Shown piece by piece: positions 8,388 through 17,049 of a stretch of DNA of 64,000 nt. The DNA comes from Streptomyces tardus (GTDB lineage Bacteria; Actinomycetota; Actinomycetes; Streptomycetales; Streptomycetaceae). Numbering within the stretch: position 1 is the first letter of the stretch; each line of letters opens with the position of its first letter. A program made the translations under genes and the position numbers. The DNA lies in NCBI RefSeq assembly GCF_018101125.2, contig NZ_JAELVF020000001.1, positions 4,319,629-4,383,628 on the forward strand, given 5' to 3'. Below the pieces are notes generated by a model. The model was not told where the DNA came from. It saw only the letters and a list, made by a program, of their open reading frames with translations, and did not search any database.

Positions 8388-9512
8388 ATGCCGCTGACCC
8401 CCGAGGACGTGCGGAACAAACAGTTCACGACCGTCCGTCTGCGTGAAGGCTACGACGAGGACGAGGTCGATGCCTTCCTGGACGAGGTGGAATCAGAGCT
8501 GACCCGTCTGCTCCGGGAGAACGAGGACCTGCGCGCCAAGCTGGCCGCAGCGACCCGGGCTGCCGCACAGAACCAGCAGAACATGCGGAAGCAGCAGCAG
8601 GAGCCGCAGGATCGCCCGCAGCAGGGCGCACCTGTGCCTGCCGCCATATCCGGACCGCAGCCGGTGCCGCCCGGGCAGCAGCAGATGGGCGGCCCGCCGC
8701 AACTGCCCGGCGGTGCGCCGCAGTTGCCGGCGGGTCCCGGTGGCCAGCAGGGTCCCCCGCACGGCGGTCCCGGCCCGATGGGTCAGGGCGGCCCCATGGG
8801 TGGCCCGCCGCAGCAGCAGCAGATGGGCGGCCCGCCGCAGCAGCAGATGGGCGGGGGCGGTCAGAACAACGACAGTGCCGCACGCGTTCTCTCGCTCGCT
8901 CAGCAGACGGCCGACCAGGCCATCGCCGAGGCCCGTTCCGAGGCCAACAAGATCGTCGGTGAGGCACGCAGCCGTGCCGAGGGTCTGGAGCGGGACGCCC
9001 GTGCCAAGGCCGACGCCCTGGAGCGGGACGCGCAGGAGAAGCACCGCGTGGCCATGGGCTCGCTGGAGTCGGCCCGCGCCACCCTCGAGCGCAAGGTCGA
9101 GGACCTGCGGGGCTTCGAGCGCGAGTACCGCACCCGGCTGAAGTCGTACCTGGAGAGCCAGCTGCGCCAGCTGGAGAGCCAGGCCGACGACTCGCTGGCG
9201 CCGCCGCGTTCGCCGCAGGCCCCTTCGCTGCCGGCATCGCCCTCGATGGCGTCTGCCGGAGCGAGCGCGGCCGGTGGCGGCGGGACCATGGGCGGTCACC
9301 AGTCGATGGGCGGCAACAGCCCGATGGGCAGCAGCCCGGCCTCCGGTCACGGCAGCCACACCCAGGGCGGCAACCAGACCTACGGCGGTCAGCAGCAGAT
9401 GTCTCCTGCGATGACCCAGCCGATGGCTCCGGTGCGACCGCAGGGTCCGCAGCCGATGCAGCAGGCTCCGTCGCCCATGCGGGGCTTCCTGATCGACGAG
9501 GACGACAGCTGA
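8388..9512 (+). CDS. divIVA: polar growth scaffold DivIVA
   Basis: DivIVA (Wag31) is the coiled-coil scaffold that marks hyphal tips and directs apical wall growth. The 374-residue protein begins with the DivIVA lipid-binding domain (MPLTPEDVRNKQFTTVRLRE, then EDEVDAFLDEVESEL). A Gln/Pro/Gly/Met-rich insertion at about residues 70-162 follows, then the main coiled coil (from about AARVLSLAQQTADQAIAEAR to ESQLRQLESQ). The tail is low-complexity Gly/Ser/Met/Gln and ends FLIDEDDS. The variable insertion between the two coiled coils is typical of Streptomyces DivIVA. It is the last gene before a strong hairpin terminator. Confidence 0.97.
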   Translation: MPLTPEDVRNKQFTTVRLREGYDEDEVDAFLDEVESELTRLLRENEDLRAKLAAATRAAAQNQQNMRKQQQEPQDRPQQGAPVPAAISGPQPVPPGQQQMGGPPQLPGGAPQLPAGPGGQQGPPHGGPGPMGQGGPMGGPPQQQQMGGPPQQQMGGGGQNNDSAARVLSLAQQTADQAIAEARSEANKIVGEARSRAEGLERDARAKADALERDAQEKHRVAMGSLESARATLERKVEDLRGFEREYRTRLKSYLESQLRQLESQADDSLAPPRSPQAPSLPASPSMASAGASAAGGGGTMGGHQSMGGNSPMGSSPASGHGSHTQGGNQTYGGQQQMSPAMTQPMAPVRPQGPQPMQQAPSPMRGFLIDEDDS

Positions 9513-9550
9513 GCGGAGCCGTCTGACGACGGCCGCGATCGGCATATCAG

Positions 9551-9582
9551 GAAGGGGCCGGCCCACTCGGGCCGGCCCCTTC
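9551..9582. terminator. bidirectional hairpin between divIVA and ileS
   Basis: A perfect 14-bp inverted repeat, GAAGGGGCCGGCCC (9551-9564) and its complement (9569-9582), encloses a 4-base loop. It lies between the convergent 3' ends of divIVA and ileS and can serve both. No U-run follows, as is usual for Streptomyces hairpins. Confidence 0.85.
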
Positions 9583-9648
9583 CGCATGCCCGGGTGACCG
9601 GGAGCAGGGAGGGCCGACCGCATCCGATGCGATCGGCCCCACTGTTGT

Positions 9649-12600
9649 TCAGCTCCTGCGCAGCCAGAAGGTGAGGCCGAGAGCCTCGTCCGCGAAAGCG
9701 TCGCCGAACGTGTCGTCCGGCTCCTGCCCGGCGAGCTCCTCGGCGAGGACCTCGTTGGCGATCAGGGCGGCGTGATCGGTGAGTGCGGTGACCAGCTCCG
9801 CGTCTTCCGAACGCCAGCGCAGCGCGATCCGGTCCGCCACTTCGAGGCCGGAGTTCTTCCGGGCCTCCTGGACCAGCCGGATCACATCGCGCGCGAGACC
9901 GGCCCTGCGCAGCTCGGCGGTGATCTCCAGATCGAGGGCGACGGTGGCGCCGGTGTCGGAGGCGACCGACCAGCCCTCGCGCGGCGTCTCGGTGATGATG
10001 ACCTCCTCGGGGGAGAGCACCACCGTCTCGCCCTCGACCTCGACCGTGGCCGTGCCGGCGCGCAGCGCCGCCGACAGCTTCGCCGCGTCGGCCGAGGCGA
10101 TCGCCTTGGCGACCGGCTGGGTGCCCTTGCCGAACCGGCGGCCCAGCGCGCGGAAGTTGGCCTTCGCCGTGGTGTCGACGAGTGAACCGCCGACCTCCGA
10201 GAGGGAGGCGAGGTGGCTGACGTTCAGCTCCTCGGCGATCTGGTCGCGCAGATCGTCGGCCAGCAGCTCGAATCCCTGCGCCGCGACGAGCGCGCGGGAG
10301 AGCGGCTGACGGGTCTTCACTCCCGACTCGGCGCGGGTGGCCCGACCGAGCTCGACGAGCCGGCGCACCAGGAGCATGTCGGCGGACAACTGCGCGTCGA
10401 TCGCCTCGGTGTCGGCGTCCGGCCACTGCGCCAGGTGCACCGACTCCGGACAGCCGGGCGTCACCGGGACCACCAGGTCCTGCCAGACGCGCTCGGAGAT
10501 GAACGGGACCACCGGCGCCATGAGTCGGGTGACCGTCTCCAGCACGTCGTGCAGGGTGCGCAGCGCGGCCGGGTCGCCCTGCCAGAAGCGGCGGCGGGAG
10601 CGGCGCACGTACCAGTTGGAGAGGTCGTCGACGAAGGTCGACAGCAGCTTGCCGGCGCGCTGGGTGTCGTAGTTCTCCATGGCCTGGGTGACCAGGTCGA
10701 CCAGTGCGTGCAGTTCGCTGAGCAACCAGCGGTCGAGCAGCGGCCGGTCCGCCTCGGCGGGGTCGGCGCCGCTCGGAGCCCACTGGGAGGTACGGGCGTA
10801 CAGGGCCTGGAAGGCGACCGTGTTCCAGTAGGTGAGGAGTGTCTTTCGGACAACTTCCTGGATGGTGCCGTGGCCTACCCGGCGCGCGGCCCAGGGCGAA
10901 CCGCCGGCGGCCATGAACCACCGCACGGCGTCCGCACCGTGACGCTCCATCAGCGGGATCGGTTCCAGGGTGTTGCCCAGGTGCTTGGACATCTTGCGGC
11001 CGTCCTCGGCGAGGATGTGGCCGAGGCAGACGACGTTCTCGTACGAGGAGCGGTCGAAGACGAGGGTGCCGACGGCCATCAGCGTGTAGAACCACCCGCG
11101 GGTCTGGTCGATCGCCTCGGAGATGAACTGCGCGGGGTAGCGCTGCTCGAACACCTCCTTGTTGCGGTACGGGTAGCCCCACTGCGCGAAGGGCACCGAA
11201 CCGGAGTCGTACCAGGCGTCGATGACCTCCGGCACCCGCTCGGCGGTGAGGGTGCAGCCCTCATCGGTGCAGGGGAAGGTGACCGCGTCGATGTGGGGGC
11301 GGTGCGGGTCGAGGCCGCTCTGGTCGGTGCCGGTCAGCTCGGAGAGCTGGGCGAGCGAGCCGACGCAGGTGAGGTGGTCCTCGGAGCAGCGCCAGATGGG
11401 CAGCGGGGTGCCCCAGTAACGGTTGCGGGAGAGCGCCCAGTCGATGTTGTTGCCGAGCCAGTCGCCGAAACGGCCGTGCTTGACGGAGTCGGGGAACCAG
11501 TTGGTGCGTTCGTTCTCCCGGAGCAGAGCGTCCTTGATCTGCGTGGTGCGGATGTACCAGGACGGCTGGGCGTAGTAGAGCAGCGCGGTGTGGCAGCGCC
11601 AGCAGTGCGGGTAGCTGTGCTCGTACGCGAGGTGGCGGAAGAGTTTTCCGCGGGACTCCAGATCGGCGACCAGGACCTCGTCGGCCTTCTTGAAGAACTC
11701 CCCTCCCACGAGGGGGACTTCGGCCTCGAACGTGCCGTCCGGCCGGACCGGGTTGACCACCGGCAGGCCGTAGGAGCGGCAGACCTTGAGGTCGTCCTCG
11801 CCGAAAGCGGGGGACTGGTGGACGAGTCCGGTGCCGTCCTCGGTGGTGACGTATTCGGCGTTGACGACGTAGTGCGCGTCCTCGATGGCGACCAGATCGA
11901 AGGGGCGCTCGTACGTCCAGCGCTCCATCTCGGCGCCGGTGAACCGCTCGCCGGTGGCCTCCCAGCCCTCGCCCAGCGCCTTCTCCAGCAGCGGCTCGGC
12001 GACGACCAGGTGTTCCTCCCCGTCCGTGGCGACGACGTAGGTGACCTCGGGGTGGACGGCGACCGCGGTGTTGGAGACCAGGGTCCAGGGGGTGGTAGTC
12101 CAGACCAGCAGGGCGGCGCGGCCGGCGAGCGGGCCGGCGGTCAGCGGGAACCGCACGTACACCGACGGGTCGACCACCGTCTCGTACCCCTGCGCCAACT
12201 CGTGGTCGGACAGGCCGGTGCCGCAGCGCGGGCACCAGGGCGCGACGCGGTGGTCCTGCACCAGCAGGCCCTTGTCGAAGATCTGCTGGAGGGACCACCA
12301 GACGGACTCGATGTACTGCGGGTCCATCGTGCGGTAGGCGTCGTCGAGGTCGACCCAGTAGCCCATGCGCTCGGTGAGCCGGGCGAAGGCGTCGGTGTGC
12401 CGGGTGACCGACTCGCGGCACTTGTCGTTGAACTCGGCGATGCCGAACGCCTCGATGTCCTGCTTGCCGTTGAAGCCGAGCTCCTTCTCGACGGCAAGCT
12501 CGACGGGCAGCCCGTGGCAGTCCCAGCCGGCCTTGCGGGCGACGTGGTAGCCGCGCATCGTGCGGAACCGGGGGAAGACGTCCTTGAAGACGCGGGCCTC

Positions 12601-12792
12601 GATGTGGTGGGCGCCCGGCATGCCGTTGGCGGTGGGCGGCCCCTCGTAGAACACCCACTCGGGGCGGCCCCGGGACTGCTCGAGGGAGCGGGTGAAGATC
12701 TTCTGCTCGCGCCAGAAGTCCAGCACGGCGTGCTCGACCTCGGGCAGATTGACCTGCGCGGGCACCTGGCGGTACAGCGGAGTCGGGCTCAT
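9649..12792 (-). CDS. ileS: isoleucyl-tRNA synthetase, type 2-like, with swapped GxHH signature
   Basis: IleRS charges tRNA-Ile. The 1047-residue protein has the Rossmann catalytic core, the CP1 editing domain (LLVWTTTPWTLVSNTAVAV), zinc-type Cys pairs (WCPRCGT, HCWRCHT), KMSKHLGN (codons at 10981-10995 for KMSKH) and a long C-terminal anticodon-binding and tail region. The class I HxGH signature is rearranged: residues 60-63 read Gly-Ala-His-His within ANGMPGAHHIEARVFKD. Swapped GxHH forms are known among actinobacterial type 2 IleRS and have been linked to strong mupirocin resistance; I rely on recollection for that. The gene is monocistronic on the minus strand behind a T-box leader. The ATG is preceded by the ccggagg ribosome site. 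Confidence 0.96.
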   Translation of the reverse strand: MSPTPLYRQVPAQVNLPEVEHAVLDFWREQKIFTRSLEQSRGRPEWVFYEGPPTANGMPGAHHIEARVFKDVFPRFRTMRGYHVARKAGWDCHGLPVELAVEKELGFNGKQDIEAFGIAEFNDKCRESVTRHTDAFARLTERMGYWVDLDDAYRTMDPQYIESVWWSLQQIFDKGLLVQDHRVAPWCPRCGTGLSDHELAQGYETVVDPSVYVRFPLTAGPLAGRAALLVWTTTPWTLVSNTAVAVHPEVTYVVATDGEEHLVVAEPLLEKALGEGWEATGERFTGAEMERWTYERPFDLVAIEDAHYVVNAEYVTTEDGTGLVHQSPAFGEDDLKVCRSYGLPVVNPVRPDGTFEAEVPLVGGEFFKKADEVLVADLESRGKLFRHLAYEHSYPHCWRCHTALLYYAQPSWYIRTTQIKDALLRENERTNWFPDSVKHGRFGDWLGNNIDWALSRNRYWGTPLPIWRCSEDHLTCVGSLAQLSELTGTDQSGLDPHRPHIDAVTFPCTDEGCTLTAERVPEVIDAWYDSGSVPFAQWGYPYRNKEVFEQRYPAQFISEAIDQTRGWFYTLMAVGTLVFDRSSYENVVCLGHILAEDGRKMSKHLGNTLEPIPLMERHGADAVRWFMAAGGSPWAARRVGHGTIQEVVRKTLLTYWNTVAFQALYARTSQWAPSGADPAEADRPLLDRWLLSELHALVDLVTQAMENYDTQRAGKLLSTFVDDLSNWYVRRSRRRFWQGDPAALRTLHDVLETVTRLMAPVVPFISERVWQDLVVPVTPGCPESVHLAQWPDADTEAIDAQLSADMLLVRRLVELGRATRAESGVKTRQPLSRALVAAQGFELLADDLRDQIAEELNVSHLASLSEVGGSLVDTTAKANFRALGRRFGKGTQPVAKAIASADAAKLSAALRAGTATVEVEGETVVLSPEEVIITETPREGWSVASDTGATVALDLEITAELRRAGLARDVIRLVQEARKNSGLEVADRIALRWRSEDAELVTALTDHAALIANEVLAEELAGQEPDDTFGDAFADEALGLTFWLRRS

Positions 12793-12799
12793 CTGGTGT

Positions 12800-13056
12800 T
12801 CCTCCGGCGGACATGACCACTTCCGTCAGAGGGACGAGACGCCCGCCGTGCGGCGCGTCCCGCGGTACCACCCTCCTTGGCGGCGGAAGACCTGCTCCCG
12901 ACCGCCCTCTCGTTGAGGACAGCGTGCCGGGTCTACTCGCTCGTGGAGCTTTCTTCCGGCGGCTCCGGGGTGATCTTCACGTCGCGCCTGCCCCCGGGCT
13001 TCCACCGTCCCCGGGTCGCTCGTGGCCGCGTACGGACGCTACTCGTCCCCATCTCT
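12800..13056 (-). promoter_or_regulatory. isoleucine T-box riboswitch in the ileS leader
   Basis: Read on the minus strand, the leader opens with GGGGACGAGTAGCG (ending near 13037), typical of the T-box stem I base. It has an ATC (Ile) specifier at 12974-12972 inside GTGAAGATCACC and the diagnostic T-box AGGGTGGTACCGCG at 12874-12861. The ileS ribosome site (ccggagg) lies about 50 bases downstream of the T-box bulge. No hairpin followed by a U-run precedes the gene, so control is probably translational: uncharged tRNA-Ile would stabilise the antisequestrator and free the ribosome site. Translational T-boxes before ileS are known in Actinobacteria. Exact ends are approximate. Confidence 0.9.
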
Positions 13057-13268
13057 GCCGTTCGCTGCCGCCAGTGTACGGGGCGCACGGGAGCGCCTGC
13101 GAACGGTTTCCACGGCGTACGGAAGGGCACAACGCCAACGCGGGTCCGGGCAGCGCAACGCTCGGTGAGGCTTTTGTCCGGCGTGCCCCTTTGCGAGAAG
13201 ATTGGGGTCTCTTTATCGTTCTCGACACGTTTGCTCGCTAGATCACACTGTGTTAAGGGGTCGCGGCC

Positions 13269-14102
13269 ATGACTTCAGGCAGATCCGCCGCGAGGACGAC
13301 GGCGGACGGCGGGGCCGAGCAGGAGCACCGGAGCGCTGCAGACGATTCCACCCAGGATTCCGTGCAGGTCGGGGACGAGGCAAAACCGCCCGCCCCCGAG
13401 CGGAAGACGGCGCAGAAGGCACCCGCGAAGAAGGCCGCGGCCAAGAAGGCTTCGGCGAAGAAGGCGGCGGCGAAGAAGTCGACGGCCGAGAAGCCGTCCG
13501 CGAAGAAGGCCCCCGCGAAGAAGGCGGCGGCGAAGAAGACCGCCGAGAAGACCCCCGCGAAGAAGACCGCGACCGAGAAGACCGCGAAGCGGGCGACCGC
13601 CGAGCGGGCGGACGCACAGCAGACAGGAGCCCGGACGGTGGCTGCGAAGAAGACCACGACCCAGAAGCCTTCGGCGGTGCCGCAGGCCCGCGGCACGGCG
13701 GTCGCTCCCGGCGAGCTCGCCGTGCGCACCGGAGAGGAGCCGTGGACGACTGAGGAGGTCGAGGAGGCGCGCAAGGAGCTCCAGGACGAGGCCGGCCTGC
13801 GCCGGAGCGAGATCGCCGCGTCCGAGGAGGCGCTCGCCGGGCTGATGCAGAACTCCGGGGACGGCGCCGGGGACGACCAGGCCGACACCGGCAGCAAGAA
13901 CATCACCAGGGAGCACGAACTCGCCCTCGTCGGCAACGCCCGCGAGATGCTGTACCAGATCGAGCGTGCACTGGAGCGGATGGACGCCGGCACGTACGGC
14001 CTGTGCGAGCGTTGCGGCAAGGCCATCGGCAAGGCCAGGATGCAGGCGTTTCCGCGGGCGACCCTGTGCGTCGAGTGCAAGCAGCGGCAGGAACGCCGCT
14101 GA
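13269..14102 (+). CDS. DksA/TraR-family zinc-finger protein with Lys/Ala-rich N-terminal arm
   Basis: The C-terminal half is a DksA/TraR C4-type zinc finger protein: a coiled-coil stretch (EEVEEARKELQDEAGLRRSE to QIERALERMDAGTYG), then Cys246, Cys249, Cys267 and Cys270 in CERC...CVEC. DksA proteins enter the RNA polymerase secondary channel and modulate initiation. The first 120 residues are a basic, disordered arm with repeated AKKAAAKKASAKKAAAKK motifs resembling histone H1 or HU tails. That suggests non-specific nucleic acid contact, which is inference. The ATG has an aaggggt ribosome site. It lies just before lspA, as in other Streptomyces chromosomes. Whether it acts like E. coli DksA is unproven. 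Confidence 0.88.
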   Translation: MTSGRSAARTTADGGAEQEHRSAADDSTQDSVQVGDEAKPPAPERKTAQKAPAKKAAAKKASAKKAAAKKSTAEKPSAKKAPAKKAAAKKTAEKTPAKKTATEKTAKRATAERADAQQTGARTVAAKKTTTQKPSAVPQARGTAVAPGELAVRTGEEPWTTEEVEEARKELQDEAGLRRSEIAASEEALAGLMQNSGDGAGDDQADTGSKNITREHELALVGNAREMLYQIERALERMDAGTYGLCERCGKAIGKARMQAFPRATLCVECKQRQERR

Positions 14103-14124
14103 ACGCGCCCGACGGGGCGTGTCG

Positions 14125-14130
14125 TACGCT
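14125..14130 (+). promoter_or_regulatory. candidate leaderless promoter -10 for lspA
   Basis: TACGCT ends 6 bp before the lspA GTG, and no ribosome site is visible. This is the spacing expected for a leaderless transcript beginning at the start codon, which is common in Streptomyces. No convincing -35 is seen. Confidence 0.45.
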
Positions 14131-14136
14131 CATCCC

Positions 14137-14730
14137 GTGACATCAGAGGCGGAGCAGGCCATCGACGAAGCACCAGAGCGGAAGACCGGCGCCGCCGACG
14201 GAGCCGAGGGCGCCGAGGAGTCCGGCCGCGACGAGCGGCCGAGCGGCAAGCGGCGGGTCGCCGTCCTCCTGGTGGTCGCGGCTCTGGCGTACGCGCTCGA
14301 TCTGGCCAGCAAGCTCGTGGTGGTCGCGAAGCTGGAGCACGAGCCGCCCATCGAGGTGGTCGGCACGCTGCTCCAGTTCTACGTCGTGCGCAACCCGGGC
14401 GCCGCCTTCGGCGTCGGGGAAGCGCTGACCGTGGTGCTCACGGTGATCGCGGCGGCGGTCGTGGTGGTCATTCTCCGGCTGGCGCGCAAGCTCTACAGCA
14501 CGCCGTGGGCGATCGCGCTCGGCATGCTGCTCGGCGGTGCGATGGGCAATCTGACCGACCGCATCTTCCGCTCGCCCGGCGTCTTCGAGGGCGCGGTCGT
14601 CGACTTCATCGCCCCCGAGAACTTCGCGGTTTTCAACCTCGCCGACTCCGCGATCGTCTGCGGCGGCATCCTGATCGTGATCCTCTCCTTCCGCGGACTC
14701 GACCCGGACGGCACCGTCCACCGCAACTGA
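14137..14730 (+). CDS. lspA: lipoprotein signal peptidase (signal peptidase II)
   Basis: LspA is the membrane aspartyl protease that removes signal peptides from lipid-modified prolipoproteins. The 197-residue protein has a 38-residue charged N-terminal extension, four hydrophobic spans, and both catalytic aspartates: Asp141 in GNLTDRIF and Asp170 in FNLADSAI. The family motif VVRNPGAAFGVG is also present. The GTG start has no ribosome site but follows a -10-like TACGCT, suggesting a leaderless mRNA. It follows the DksA-like gene and precedes the rluD-type gene. Its partner Lgt is encoded at the other end of this window. Confidence 0.95.
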   Translation: MTSEAEQAIDEAPERKTGAADGAEGAEESGRDERPSGKRRVAVLLVVAALAYALDLASKLVVVAKLEHEPPIEVVGTLLQFYVVRNPGAAFGVGEALTVVLTVIAAAVVVVILRLARKLYSTPWAIALGMLLGGAMGNLTDRIFRSPGVFEGAVVDFIAPENFAVFNLADSAIVCGGILIVILSFRGLDPDGTVHRN

Positions 14731-14805
14731 CGCGACGGCGCCCGCGAGCCCGTGGCCCGGTGACCGGCGGTCGGGGGGCGGGCTCGGCCGGTGCGAGCGG
14801 TCCGT

Positions 14806-14811
14806 CATACT
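14806..14811 (+). promoter_or_regulatory. candidate leaderless promoter -10 for the RluD-type gene
   Basis: CATACT ends 7 bp before the GTG start and no Shine-Dalgarno sequence is present. The arrangement matches lspA just upstream and again suggests a leaderless transcript. Confidence 0.4.
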
Positions 14812-14818
14812 CGGTCGG

Positions 14819-15784
14819 GTGACCAACCCAGCTTCTGCGCCCGTTCCCGGCTCCTCCGAGCTCCGCACCCTGCCCGTTCCCGACGGACTGGAGGGCGAAC
14901 GGGTCGACGCGGCTCTCGCCCGGATGTTCGGCTTCTCCCGCACCAAGGCGGCCGAACTGGCTGCCGACGGAAAGGTGCGACTGGACGGCAGCGAGGCCGG
15001 CAAGTCGGACCGGGTGCTCGGCGGCTCCTGGCTCGAGGTGGAGATCCCCGCGGCGCCCGGCCCGGTGCAGATCGTCGCCGAGCCGGTCGACGGCATGGAG
15101 ATCGTGCACGACGACGAGGACATCGTCGTCATCGACAAGCCCGTCGGCGTCGCAGCCCACCCCAGCCCGGGGTGGACCGGGGCCACGGTGATCGGCGGTC
15201 TCGCCGCGGCCGGGTACACCATCACCACCTCCGGTGCGGCCGAGCGGCAGGGCATCGTCCACCGGCTGGACGTCGGCACCTCCGGCCTGATGGTGGTCGC
15301 GAAGTCGGAGCGTGCGTACAGCAGGCTCAAGCAGCAGTTCCGGGAGCGCACCGTCGACAAGCGCTACCACGCGCTCGTCCAGGGGCACCCCGACCCGATG
15401 AGCGGCACCATCGACGCCCCGATCGGTCGCCACCCCCAGCACGACTACAAGTGGGCCGTCACCTCGGCGGGCAAGCCCTCGGTGACGCACTACGACCTGG
15501 TCGAGGCGTTCCGGGCAGCCAGCCTGCTCGACATCAAACTGGAGACGGGCCGTACGCACCAGATCCGGGTCCACATGTCCGCGCACCGGCACCCCTGCGT
15601 CGGCGACCTGACGTACGGGGCGGACCCGACGCTGGCCAAGCGGCTCGGCCTCGGCCGGCAGTGGCTGCACGCGGTGCGGCTGGGCTTCGAGCACCCCTCG
15701 GACGGTCGCTGGGTGGAGTTCGGGACCGAGTACTCCGAAGACCTGCGGCAGGCGTTGGAGCGGGTCCGGGCCGAGAGCTCCTGA
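14819..15784 (+). CDS. RluA-family 23S rRNA pseudouridine synthase (RluD-like)
   Basis: A 321-residue RluA-family pseudouridine synthase. The N-terminal S4 RNA-binding domain (EGERVDAALARMFGFSRTKA, ADGKVRLDG) is followed by the catalytic domain with HRLDVGTSG, where Asp151 is the catalytic residue, the KRYHAL block and the substrate-binding ETGRTHQIRVHMS. This combination resembles RluD, which modifies helix 69 of 23S rRNA, but the exact target cannot be read from sequence. The GTG start is leaderless-like. The gene ends convergently with the MscS-like gene. Confidence 0.92.
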   Translation: MTNPASAPVPGSSELRTLPVPDGLEGERVDAALARMFGFSRTKAAELAADGKVRLDGSEAGKSDRVLGGSWLEVEIPAAPGPVQIVAEPVDGMEIVHDDEDIVVIDKPVGVAAHPSPGWTGATVIGGLAAAGYTITTSGAAERQGIVHRLDVGTSGLMVVAKSERAYSRLKQQFRERTVDKRYHALVQGHPDPMSGTIDAPIGRHPQHDYKWAVTSAGKPSVTHYDLVEAFRAASLLDIKLETGRTHQIRVHMSAHRHPCVGDLTYGADPTLAKRLGLGRQWLHAVRLGFEHPSDGRWVEFGTEYSEDLRQALERVRAESS

Positions 15785-15880
15785 CTCCGCCGGCGGCGCT
15801 GCCTCGCACTCCGGGTGCGCGGCTGCCTGCAGCGCGCGTCCTGCCGGGTGCGCACCGCGCCGTGCCCTCCCGCTGGAGCG

Positions 15881-16939
15881 TCAGAGGCTCTTGAACTCCG
15901 GCTGGGGCAGGGCCGGTTCGGCGGCGGTGCGGATCTTCGGCAGCGCGGAGGGGTGCTTCTCCTGGAGCCAGCCGAGCAGTGCCTCGCGCAGCTCGCACCG
16001 GAGCATCCACACGTCGTCGGGGGTACGGGCGGTCATCGCGGCGCGCACCTCGATCGTCGTGGGTGTGGAGTCGGTGACCATCAGGCTCCAGCGCCTGCCG
16101 TCCCAGTAGTCGCTGCTGCGCACGAACTCCTCGGTCTTGGCGCGCAGATCGGCGATGGGTGCGGTGTGGTCCAGCTGGAGGTAGACGGTGCCGGTGAGCT
16201 GCGAGGCGCCGCGCGACCAGTTCTCGAAGGGCTTGCTGGTGAAGTACGAGACCGGCATGGTGATGCGCCGCTCGTCCCAGGTGAGCACCACCAGGTACGA
16301 GACGGTGATCTCGTCGACGGTGCCGTACTCGCCGTCCACGACGACGGTGTCGCCGATGCGGACCATGTCGCCGAACGCGATCGAGAGGCCGGCGAAGAGA
16401 TTGCCCAGGGTGGACTGGGCGGCGATGCCGGCGACGATGCCGAGCACGCCGGCCGAGGCGAGCATCGAGGTGCCGAACGTCTTCATCGCGTCGAACTGGA
16501 GCAGCATCGCGGCGCCCGCGATCACCCACACCACGGCGGTCAGCAGCCGCTGGACGAGAGTGAGCTGGGTACGCACCCGGCGGGCCCTGGCGGCGTCGTT
16601 CGCCACGCCCGCGTAGCGCCCGGAGACGGTCTCGACCACCGCGCCCAGCACTCGCATCGCCAGCCAGGCGGAGGCGCCGATCATGATCACAGCCAGCCAC
16701 AGCTGGGCCGATTCGCGGTCGTCCCGCACCAGCTCGGTGCTGTCGAAGAAGACCCTGACGAGGGCGACGAACAGCACGGCCTGGAGCGGTACCCGGATGC
16801 CCCGCAGCAGACCCCACATCGGGGTCTCGGGGTGTCGGCGGTCGACTCGTATCAGGGCGCGGTCCACGGCCCAGGCGATGATCCAGGCGACTACGAGAGC
16901 GCCGCCGAAAACAATGGCTGGCCGCAGCACGTATTCCAT
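15881..16939 (-). CDS. MscS-family mechanosensitive ion channel protein
   Basis: A 352-residue membrane protein with about four hydrophobic segments in the first 180 residues. A canonical MscS pore-lining and beta-domain region follows: LASAGVLGIVAGIAAQSTLG, NLFAGLSIAFGDMVRIGDTV and the beta strand segment DGEYGTVDEITVSYLVVLTW. MscS-type channels open on membrane tension to release solutes on osmotic downshift. The C-terminus beyond about residue 260 is the cytoplasmic vestibule domain. It is divergent to the dienelactone-hydrolase-like gene and convergent with the RluD-type gene, so probably monocistronic. Confidence 0.9.
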   Translation of the reverse strand: MEYVLRPAIVFGGALVVAWIIAWAVDRALIRVDRRHPETPMWGLLRGIRVPLQAVLFVALVRVFFDSTELVRDDRESAQLWLAVIMIGASAWLAMRVLGAVVETVSGRYAGVANDAARARRVRTQLTLVQRLLTAVVWVIAGAAMLLQFDAMKTFGTSMLASAGVLGIVAGIAAQSTLGNLFAGLSIAFGDMVRIGDTVVVDGEYGTVDEITVSYLVVLTWDERRITMPVSYFTSKPFENWSRGASQLTGTVYLQLDHTAPIADLRAKTEEFVRSSDYWDGRRWSLMVTDSTPTTIEVRAAMTARTPDDVWMLRCELREALLGWLQEKHPSALPKIRTAAEPALPQPEFKSL

Positions 16940-17049
16940 GGTGTTTTCGACTCCTCATTGGATTTCGGGCACCACAGACCGTACCTGGCAGGATGGGCGG
17001 CCGGACGTCCCGGGCGGCCCCGGGCGGGAGATGTGAAGGAAGTGACACC

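Noticed and set aside
10213..12816. An 867-codon open frame antisense to ileS
   Set aside because: It is complementary to real ileS codons, lacks recognisable domains and overlaps the whole synthetase.
13202..13753. Gly/Glu/Arg-rich frame overlapping the DksA-like gene
   Set aside because: It is a shifted reading of the AAG-rich arm codons; the DksA frame has correct GC3 and a complete zinc finger.
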